This document shows, piece by piece, positions 4,764-10,852 of a stretch of DNA of 10,852 nt; positions within the stretch are counted from its first letter, which is position 1; each line of letters opens with the position of its first letter. The DNA comes from Fidelibacterota bacterium (GTDB lineage Bacteria; Fidelibacterota; Fidelibacteria; Fidelibacterales; Fidelibacteraceae), in the NCBI GenBank assembly GCA_030620575.1, contig JAUXEL010000047.1, positions 1-10,852 of the forward strand, given 5' to 3'. The notes under the pieces were generated by a model. That model had not been told where the DNA came from and did not search any database. It saw only the letters and a list, made by a program, of their open reading frames with translations. The translations under genes and the position numbers were made by a program.

Positions 4764-5312
4764 ATGGACGAACTAAAAGAAACAAAAATAACATCAGATA
4801 CCGTATATGACGGAGTATTATTGCATGTCCGCAAGGATATAGTCGAATTGCCGAACGGCAAAACCTCTGTTCGGGAATATATTCAGCATCCGGGAGCGGT
4901 AGCTTTGATCGCATATTTACCCAATGGCAACATTCTTTTGCTAAATCAGTTCCGCTATCCGCTCAAGAAGGTATTTATTGAAATTCCGGCCGGGAAAATT
5001 GATCCCGGAGAGACCCCGGAAGCAACCGGATTGCGTGAATTGGAAGAGGAAACGGGTTACCGGGCAGGCACATTGCGATTTTTAACGAAAATTCATCCTT
5101 GTATCGGTTACAGTGATGAAGTAATTTATATTTATGAAGCATTTGATCTTGTTAAAGGCAATAAAAAACCGGATGATAATGAATTTATGGATGTATTTGA
5201 ATTATCATTAGATGAGGCTGTGTGCAAGACAAAAGCCGGCGGAATTACCGATGTAAAAACCATGATCGGAATACTGACAGCGAAAATGAGAAAGGATAAT
5301 AATGAGCATTAA
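4764..5312 (+). CDS. Nudix hydrolase, ADP-ribose/ADP-sugar pyrophosphatase type
   Basis: The 182-residue protein carries a perfect Nudix box (Gx5Ex7REUxEExGU) at residues 77-99: G77, E83, R91-E92, E95-E96, G98. QFRYPL (62-67) and E-PAGK before the box, and HPCIGYSDE (111-119) after it, mark the ADP-ribose pyrophosphatase subfamily (NudF-like), which splits ADP-ribose into AMP and ribose 5-phosphate using Mg2+. E. coli NudF/AspP also acts on ADP-glucose, the glycogen precursor. Since glgB follows with an 11-bp overlap, a role in controlling ADP-glucose is a plausible inference. The start is the only in-frame candidate after the TAA at 4743 and lacks a Shine-Dalgarno. It is the first gene of the operon and acts in the cytoplasm. 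Confidence 0.9.
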   Translation: MDELKETKITSDTVYDGVLLHVRKDIVELPNGKTSVREYIQHPGAVALIAYLPNGNILLLNQFRYPLKKVFIEIPAGKIDPGETPEATGLRELEEETGYRAGTLRFLTKIHPCIGYSDEVIYIYEAFDLVKGNKKPDDNEFMDVFELSLDEAVCKTKAGGITDVKTMIGILTAKMRKDNNEH

Positions 5313-7491
5313 GAGTAACTTACGCAAAATTCGTGACGGGGTTTGTCATGACCCGCATTCCGTTCTCGGAATGCATGAAAACAGCACATTGGAAAAGGTT
5401 GTCCGCGTTTTTCAGCCCGAAGCGATCACGGTGTCAATTACCCTTTTGGAAAGCAAAAAGAAATATAAATTATCCCCGATGGATGTGGGAGGATTCTGGG
5501 ATGTGACATTCAAGTCGGAAGCCTTTGAAAAATATGAAGTTCATGTCAAATATTCCGACGGCAATACATTCACCTATATTCATCCTTACCAGTTTATGCC
5601 AGATATTACGGAAGAAGATGCCTATTTGTTCGGAAAAGGCGACCACCATTTTATCTATGAAAAACTCGGTGCGCATGTCCGGGAAATTGATGGTGTTAAA
5701 GGCGTGTCTTTTACTGTATGGGCACCGAGCGCCCGGCGGGTCAGCGTGGTGGGCGACTTTAATTTATGGGACGGCCGGAAACACATGATGCGGGTACTTG
5801 GCGCGTCAGGTATCTGGGAGATCTTTATTCCCGGAGTGAAAACGGAATTGCAATACAAGTATGAAATTTATACCCGCGACGGTCAGCTGTTAATAAAAGC
5901 AGATCCTTTTGCATTTTACGCGCAAATACGTCCGGGAAACGCATCCCGCATTTATGAATCTCATTATACATGGAAAGACAAAAAATATATATCATCTCAA
6001 CCCGGGCACACATTGGATCAGCCGATGAGTATTTACGAGGTGCATTTGGCATCCTGGAAACGCAAGGAGGATTGGACATGGTATACTTACCGGGAAATCG
6101 CACCCATTCTCGTGAATTATGTAAAAACACACGGTTTTACCCATATCCAGTTGATGCCGATAATGGAATATCCCTTTGACGGTTCCTGGGGTTATCAGGT
6201 AACGGGATATTATGCTCCGACCAGCCGTTTTGGCAAACCCGATGATTTTCGTTATTTCGTGGATTACTGTCACAAACACAATATCGGGGTTATTCTCGAT
6301 TGGGTACCGGCCCACTTTCCCAAAGATGATTTTTCGCTCGGCCGTTTCGACGGGACCGCCTTATATGAACATGCAGACGCGCAAAAAGGAGAGCATCCTG
6401 ACTGGGGTACATTTATTTTCAATTATGGCCGCAACGAAGTGGCAAATTTTCTCATCTCCAATGCCCTCTATTGGCTGAAAGAATACCATGTCGACGGTCT
6501 GCGTATTGACGCGGTTGCCAGCATGCTGTATCTGGATTACAGTCGCAAAGAAGGGGAGTGGGTCCCGAATCAGTACGGGGGAAATGAAAACCTCGATGCC
6601 ATAGAATTCATGAAAAAATTATCCACGCTTGTTGGAAAGTATTTCCCTAAAGCCCTGCTGATCGCGGAAGAATCTACAGCCTGGGGCGGTGTAAGTCATC
6701 CCGTGCATACCGGCGGACTGGGTTTTGATTACAAATGGAACATGGGATGGATGAATGATTTCCTGCGCTATATGTCCAAAGACCCTATTTATCGTAAATA
6801 CCATCACAGTGATATGACGTTTTCCATGCTGTACCAATATTCCGAGAATTTTATTTTGACTCTTAGTCATGATGAAGTGGTGCACGGAAAGGGTTCGCTC
6901 TTAAATAAAATGCCCGGTGACGATTGGCAGAAATTTGCAAATTATAAATTGTTGCTGGGATTTATGTTCTGTCATCCCGGAAAAAAACTTTTGTTCATGG
7001 GATCGGAACTGGCACCTTGGAGTGAATGGAATGAAGAACGCGGAATAGAATGGGAACTGCAGGAATGGGAACCTCATCGTACTGCTTCTCGCTACCTTTC
7101 GGCCTTGAATGCCTTCTATACTACGGCACCGGCTTTGTGGCAACGGGATCAGGAACCGGCAGGATTCCAATGGATCGACGGCGGAAACATGGAACAATCG
7201 ATTGCCAGTTTTTATCGTCGCGGTAAAAACATTAAAGATGATCTTATTGTCGTATGCAACTTTGCTCCCGAAACCTATTTTGATTACCGTCTCGGTGTTC
7301 CGGAAGCGGGGGAGTATTATGAAGTTTTTAACAGCGACCAAAAAGAGCATGGCGGCAGCGGAGTAATTAAAAATGAAGCACAGAAAACAGAATCAGTAGA
7401 ATGGAACGGAAGAAAACAATCAATTATGATTGGTGTTCCGCCACTGGCGTTTATTGTGTTTAAACGAAAAGAATCCCCGGATGAAAAATAA
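5302..7491 (+). CDS. glgB: 1,4-alpha-glucan (glycogen) branching enzyme
   Basis: GlgB transfers alpha-1,4-glucan segments to form alpha-1,6 branches in glycogen. The 729-residue length is typical of the long form. An N-terminal N1 module (GVCHDPHSVLGMHE, 13-26) precedes the CBM48-like domain (FTVWAPSARRVSVVGDFNLWDG, about 137-158), the GH13 TIM barrel and a C-terminal beta domain. Catalytic elements are present: DWVPAHFP, the nucleophile D403 in GLRIDAV, the acid E457 in AEEST, and H523-D524 in LSHDEVVHGK. These numbers agree closely with E. coli GlgB. The ATG overlaps the Nudix gene by 11 bp and has AAAGGA at 5293-5298. The protein is cytoplasmic. No glgA, glgC or glgP is in the window. Instead, envelope-type glycosyltransferases follow, also overlapping, which is an unusual context for this enzyme. 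Confidence 0.97.
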   Translation: MSIKSNLRKIRDGVCHDPHSVLGMHENSTLEKVVRVFQPEAITVSITLLESKKKYKLSPMDVGGFWDVTFKSEAFEKYEVHVKYSDGNTFTYIHPYQFMPDITEEDAYLFGKGDHHFIYEKLGAHVREIDGVKGVSFTVWAPSARRVSVVGDFNLWDGRKHMMRVLGASGIWEIFIPGVKTELQYKYEIYTRDGQLLIKADPFAFYAQIRPGNASRIYESHYTWKDKKYISSQPGHTLDQPMSIYEVHLASWKRKEDWTWYTYREIAPILVNYVKTHGFTHIQLMPIMEYPFDGSWGYQVTGYYAPTSRFGKPDDFRYFVDYCHKHNIGVILDWVPAHFPKDDFSLGRFDGTALYEHADAQKGEHPDWGTFIFNYGRNEVANFLISNALYWLKEYHVDGLRIDAVASMLYLDYSRKEGEWVPNQYGGNENLDAIEFMKKLSTLVGKYFPKALLIAEESTAWGGVSHPVHTGGLGFDYKWNMGWMNDFLRYMSKDPIYRKYHHSDMTFSMLYQYSENFILTLSHDEVVHGKGSLLNKMPGDDWQKFANYKLLLGFMFCHPGKKLLFMGSELAPWSEWNEERGIEWELQEWEPHRTASRYLSALNAFYTTAPALWQRDQEPAGFQWIDGGNMEQSIASFYRRGKNIKDDLIVVCNFAPETYFDYRLGVPEAGEYYEVFNSDQKEHGGSGVIKNEAQKTESVEWNGRKQSIMIGVPPLAFIVFKRKESPDEK

Positions 7492-8572
7492 AACAGTCAT
7501 CTATGCTATTATAAATTGGGGACTGGGGCACGCAACGCGATCTACACCGATCATTCGGCGTTTGCTTCGTGACGGCAATCGCGTGATCCTGATTTCTCAC
7601 GGAAAAGCTCTCTCGATGCTCAAACAGGAATTTCCGGAGTGTGAATTCCGGAATATAAAAGATAAAAAAGTCAATTATCCGCATATCGGCTTTTTATTTG
7701 TGTTTAAAATTGTATCCCAAGTCCCGAAAATGCTGTTAGGTTGGAAATATGAACAAAGAAATATGCGGCAGCTTGAAAAAGAATTTAATCCCGATCTTAT
7801 TATTACTGAAATGCGACTGGGTTTTTGGTCAAAGAAAGCCCCGTCTGTGTTGATCACTCACCAATTGCGGTTTCATCTCCCGCCGGGACTTGCCTGGGGA
7901 AGTATATTCGGGGAATGGTTTAACCATTTGGTGTTCCGGAAATTTGATTATATTTTTGTTCCTGATGCCAAGGGGACACCCAATCTTTCCGGCGATCTAT
8001 CCCATAAAGGAAATATTGCGAAACATCCCAAAGTTCGCTATGTCGGATGCCTTTCAAGCATTACGCCTGCCGAAACACCTCCGGAAAAAGATATTGATAT
8101 CCTGATAAGTATTTCCGGTCCGGAGCCGCAGCGCAGTATATTTGAAAAAAAAGTAATGGAGCAAATTGAAAAAGTACCCGGCAAGATCGCGATTGCCCTG
8201 GGACTACCGGAAGCAGGCAAAACCACAGTATTGGATGAGGGTCGGATTACCATTTATCCCTACCTGAACCGGGAGGCTATGGCCGATATGATACAGCGGG
8301 CAAAGCATATTGTATGCCGCTCGGGATATTCCACGATAATGGAACTGCTGGCACTGAAAAAATCCGCGCTCATTGTTCCCACACCCGGACAACCGGAACA
8401 GGAATATCTTGCCGATTATTACCGGAAAGAAGGATTGTTCTCTGTCTGCAGCCAGGACGCTCTTGATTTGAGTGATATCTCTATAAATTCGTTTCAGCAT
8501 AGCGAAAAACATTATATTCCAATCAATCAACTTGATTATATTAACCAATTGCTGGAATCACTATGCACCTAA
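7481..8572 (+). CDS. MurG-like (GT-B) glycosyltransferase, substrate unknown
   Basis: The 363-residue protein has a GT-B layout. The N-terminal Rossmann part begins MKNKTVIYAIINWGLGHATRS, where the Gly-rich GLGHATR loop (14-20) replaces the GGTGGH loop of MurG. The C-terminal part has CRSGYSTIMELLALKKSALIVP and TPGQPEQEYLA (279-311), which corresponds to the nucleotide-sugar binding S-G-x-x-T-x-x-E region of GT28 and UDP-glycosyltransferases. There are no membrane segments; probable membrane association is inferred from the family. I chose the ATG at 7481 because it aligns with the start of the Rossmann fold and overlaps glgB by 11 bp like the previous junction. The longer frame from 7430 would add 17 unlike residues. 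The Shine-Dalgarno is weak, so translational coupling is likely. Donor and acceptor cannot be told from sequence. Confidence 0.83.
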   Translation: MKNKTVIYAIINWGLGHATRSTPIIRRLLRDGNRVILISHGKALSMLKQEFPECEFRNIKDKKVNYPHIGFLFVFKIVSQVPKMLLGWKYEQRNMRQLEKEFNPDLIITEMRLGFWSKKAPSVLITHQLRFHLPPGLAWGSIFGEWFNHLVFRKFDYIFVPDAKGTPNLSGDLSHKGNIAKHPKVRYVGCLSSITPAETPPEKDIDILISISGPEPQRSIFEKKVMEQIEKVPGKIAIALGLPEAGKTTVLDEGRITIYPYLNREAMADMIQRAKHIVCRSGYSTIMELLALKKSALIVPTPGQPEQEYLADYYRKEGLFSVCSQDALDLSDISINSFQHSEKHYIPINQLDYINQLLESLCT

Positions 8573-9732
8573 CTGTTTACATTATTACCGCGATCGCCTA
8601 TGCTTTAGCCGGATGTTATGTCCTGTATATTCTCTATTTTTATATGGGATTGCGACGTTTAAAACCGCATGCGATGAAAGAAGACAATGCGCTTCCGCTG
8701 CTGACTGTGATCGTCTGCGCGAAAGATGAAGAATTACACATCGAAAAATGTATTGATTCCATTTTAGCACAGGATTACCCCAAAGAAAAATATTCTATTA
8801 TTGCAGTGAACGATCGTTCTGAAGATAAGACCGGAAAAATTCTTGACGTGCTGGCCGAAAAACACGATCAATTGCGTGTCCTGCATATTGATACCTGCCC
8901 ACCGGGTTTTTCACCCAAAAAACATGCGATCACTAAAGCGCTGGAATTTTGTGAGACCGAATATATCGTTGCCACTGACGCGGATGCATCTCATAAACCG
9001 GGCTGGCTTCGGTCTTACGGGTCATTGTGTAATGATAAACTGGGTGCCGCTACAGGAATATCGCTATTCAGTAAAGATTCTTATGATTCCAAATTTGAAG
9101 AAACGTGGCAATCTATGCAGACCCTGGAAAATCTATCTCACAATGTGGTTATTGCCGGCGCCATGGTCAATGGCTTCGCCATCACGGCCAATGGCAACAA
9201 TATGATGTACCGCAAGGACTTGTTTCATGGTGAAAATACTCTAAAACATCATATTGTATCTGGAGATGACTCCGATATCATCTATGAAGCACAGCGTCAG
9301 AACTATGATGTAGTGTTCAACGCGCACCCGGAATCCGTTGTGCGATTGCTGCCGGAAGACACAATTAAGGGTGTTATCAATCAGCGTGTACGTTGGGCCT
9401 CAAAAGTTATGAAAGCCACCTTGCCAGTGGTAATCTTGGGGTTAACGGTTTTCTTTTTCTATCTTGCTGCGATATTTTTACCGCTTTTGGCCTTTTTGGA
9501 TGTGACGGTCCTGCCTTACTGGGTCGGATTGCTGCTTATCAAAGCATGTTGTGATTTCTTTTATATGAGCGTCACCTTGAAGAAATTTAAAATTCCCTAT
9601 AAATTCAAGCATTTATTTTTTATGGAGATATTTCACGCTTTATTTATTATTTGGATTGGATTGTACGGCACATTTGGTACATTTACCTGGAAAGGGTCCA
9701 CATATAAAAAAACAATGTCAGAGAATACATGA
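8563..9732 (+). CDS. Membrane GT2-family glycosyltransferase
   Basis: The 389-residue protein has an N-terminal membrane helix (about 5-28), a cytoplasmic GT-A domain and three C-terminal helices (about 286-310, 314-333, 352-372). LTVIVCAKDEE opens the nucleotide fold. D84 (NDRSED), the DAD motif at 139-141, SGDDSD (233-238) and QRVRW (274-278) form the D,D,D,QxxRW set of processive or membrane-bound beta-glycosyltransferases such as cellulose and hyaluronan synthases and polyisoprenyl- or lipid-glycosyltransferases. The length is below that of cellulose synthase, so a lipid acceptor is as likely as polymer synthesis. The ATG overlaps the upstream gene by 10 bp and has no clear Shine-Dalgarno, which again suggests coupling. 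It acts at the cytoplasmic membrane, using a UDP- or GDP-sugar of unknown identity. Confidence 0.9.
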   Translation: MHLTVYIITAIAYALAGCYVLYILYFYMGLRRLKPHAMKEDNALPLLTVIVCAKDEELHIEKCIDSILAQDYPKEKYSIIAVNDRSEDKTGKILDVLAEKHDQLRVLHIDTCPPGFSPKKHAITKALEFCETEYIVATDADASHKPGWLRSYGSLCNDKLGAATGISLFSKDSYDSKFEETWQSMQTLENLSHNVVIAGAMVNGFAITANGNNMMYRKDLFHGENTLKHHIVSGDDSDIIYEAQRQNYDVVFNAHPESVVRLLPEDTIKGVINQRVRWASKVMKATLPVVILGLTVFFFYLAAIFLPLLAFLDVTVLPYWVGLLLIKACCDFFYMSVTLKKFKIPYKFKHLFFMEIFHALFIIWIGLYGTFGTFTWKGSTYKKTMSENT

Positions 9733-10643
9733 AAAAAATCCTATCGATGTTATTAAAAATTTCTATTACCGTCGCCCTTTTTTGGTGGTTGTTTCGTCAG
9801 ATACATATTAAAGAATTACTTATATTTTATCATTCTATTCCCATCAACATTCTTCTGGGTGTTTTTGTACTGGGATTGTTAAATATTACCGGACAGGGTT
9901 TACGTTTCTTTTACTCTGTACATCAACTCATGCCGAAATTTACACTGAAGCAGGCAGTGATTTCGCATTTCTCCGGATTTACCCTACGCCTGGTTTTGCC
10001 GGGTAGTATTGGGGAAATGGGTAAAACGTTTTTGCTTCCCGGTACAACAAAACAACGTATTTACACTTATCTTATTGATATATTTTATTCCACAGGGACC
10101 CATGTTTTCTTTTTTGGAATAAGCACCTATCTGCTATACCCGAAAATGTGGTATATGCTGGGATTTTGCGTTATTTATGTAGTTTTATTCTGGATATATC
10201 GCTTATTCAAAAAGAACACAAATTTCAAAAACTATATTCCGGAATATGTTCCCTATCTAAAAATTGGTATTGTAAATATTAGTCTTTCTATTCTGACCAC
10301 ATTTATCTTTATTTTACAGTACTGGGTCATGCTCCGATCTTATGGTATTTCCTTGTTTGATCAGGGGAAAGTTTGTTTTTTTATACTCGGTGTGGCATCT
10401 ATTCCGGTTTCATTTGCCGGACTCGGGTTACGTGAAAGTGCTGCAAACATTACCTTACAGCCCTTTGGTATCCCTTCGGAAGTGGCTATCGGGAGTGCCC
10501 TTTTTATCTTTTTTGTCAATGTGCTGCTTCCTGCCCTCATAGGTGTAATATTATTAAATTTCTTTTCGGATATTAAATATCACGACATCAGGAAATTGGT
10601 AACGAATAATAAAAAGAAGCAGACAGCATCTTCTGCAAAATAA
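9729..10643 (+). CDS. LPG-synthase-TM / AglD-type (UPF0104) membrane protein
   Basis: The 304-residue protein is hydrophobic almost throughout, with about seven to eight membrane segments (about 7-23, 40-58, 78-92, 112-135, 142-160, 177-198, 212-230, 252-278) and a basic cytoplasmic tail (KLVTNNKKK). RLVLPGSIGEMGK (87-99) and SIPVSFAGLGLRESAA (224-239) are the two conserved signatures of the lysylphosphatidylglycerol synthase transmembrane domain family, shared by the MprF flippase part and AglD-like proteins. No aminoacyl-transferase domain is attached, so it is not a lysyl-PG synthase. In glycosyltransferase operons such proteins are thought to move or process lipid-linked glycans. The ATGA overlap with the GT2 gene suggests joint action. 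The exact function is unproven. Confidence 0.88.
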   Translation: MKKILSMLLKISITVALFWWLFRQIHIKELLIFYHSIPINILLGVFVLGLLNITGQGLRFFYSVHQLMPKFTLKQAVISHFSGFTLRLVLPGSIGEMGKTFLLPGTTKQRIYTYLIDIFYSTGTHVFFFGISTYLLYPKMWYMLGFCVIYVVLFWIYRLFKKNTNFKNYIPEYVPYLKIGIVNISLSILTTFIFILQYWVMLRSYGISLFDQGKVCFFILGVASIPVSFAGLGLRESAANITLQPFGIPSEVAIGSALFIFFVNVLLPALIGVILLNFFSDIKYHDIRKLVTNNKKKQTASSAK

Positions 10644-10664
10644 ATTTAAATGAAAAAGTAAAAG

Positions 10665-10688
10665 AGCCGGTTTAGCCGGCTTTTTTTT
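10665..10688 (+). terminator. Rho-independent terminator of the five-gene operon
   Basis: AGCCGG (10665-10670) and CCGGCT (10676-10681) pair around TTTAG and are followed by eight T (10681-10688). It is preceded by an A-rich run, so the stem can extend with A-U pairs and may work in both directions. It lies 21 nt after the last stop codon. Confidence 0.9.
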
Positions 10689-10778
10689 ATGCTTTTTATT
10701 ACTTTAATTACGGTAAGGGTTTTAAAAAACACAGGGAAGAAGAGACCTCTCCTTTGTCCCAATACTAATCGAGACTAC

Positions 10779-10847
10779 GGAGGGTAAACCCTCCAAACCT
10801 CCCGTCAGATGACGGGGATGCCTCCGATAGCCCCTCCTCAGGAGGGG
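10779..10847. repeat. Cluster of three GC-rich hairpins at the right edge
   Basis: There are three perfect stems in 69 bp: GGAGGG-TAAA-CCCTCC (10779-10794), CCCGTCA-GA-TGACGGG (10801-10816) and CCCCTCC-TCA-GGAGGGG (10831-10847). None has a T-tract. The GC content is far above the surrounding sequence and no coding frame covers them. They resemble dispersed intergenic palindromes and may continue beyond the window. Confidence 0.6.
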
Positions 10848-10852
10848 ATGGG

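Noticed and set aside
7430..7480. Upstream start for the MurG-like glycosyltransferase
   Set aside because: The 17 extra residues (MVFRHWRLLCLNEKNPR) lie before the Rossmann start and overlap glgB by 62 bp. The ATG at 7481 gives the same 11-bp overlap as the previous junction.
9729..10643. Lysylphosphatidylglycerol synthase (MprF)
   Set aside because: Only the membrane domain family is present. The cytosolic aminoacyl-transferase domain of MprF is absent from the 304-residue protein.

Overview
The window looks like a chromosome segment from an AT-rich, probably anaerobic bacterium, perhaps of the Bacteroidota/FCB type. That guess rests only on low GC, Shine-Dalgarno leaders, a small two-cluster ferredoxin and GC-rich dispersed intergenic palindromes in AT-rich spacers. 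No taxonomic marker gene is present.

Left part (1-4107) is accessory. Three minus-strand genes lie in a row: a HEPN-type protein cut by the left edge, with a GTG start at 455; a 311-residue protein of unknown function; and a DUF4268/PD-(D/E)XK nuclease-like protein. A divergent plus-strand gene encodes a DUF1016 (YhcG-like) PD-(D/E)XK nuclease. The mix of HEPN and orphan nucleases resembles defence-island content. A 51-bp direct repeat (44/51 identical, 2165 bp apart) lies 25-30 bp upstream of two of the start codons and contains a -35/17 bp/-10 promoter in each copy. A 60-bp attC-like imperfect hairpin follows the DUF4268 gene. Two of the genes share GCATAACAA at or just after the stop codon, which raises the possibility of a decayed integron-style cassette array. 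No integrase is visible.

Middle part (4108-4763) holds a minus-strand 2x[4Fe-4S] ferredoxin gene broken by one extra base in a six-C run, its promoter, and a spacer with dispersed repeats: two copies of a palindrome-bearing unit of period 64 bp and short ATCCTGT-type repeats.

Right part (4764-10688) is a tight five-gene plus-strand operon in which every junction overlaps, by 11, 11, 10 and 4 bp. The products are a Nudix ADP-sugar pyrophosphatase, the glycogen branching enzyme GlgB, a MurG-like glycosyltransferase, a membrane GT2 glycosyltransferase and an LPG-synthase-TM/AglD-type membrane protein. The first gene has no Shine-Dalgarno sequence and a promoter placed so that the transcript may be leaderless. 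A rho-independent terminator closes the operon. The last genes suggest a glycan or glycolipid made at the cytoplasmic membrane; the link to GlgB is unusual. The right edge (10689-10852) is noncoding and carries three GC-rich hairpins.
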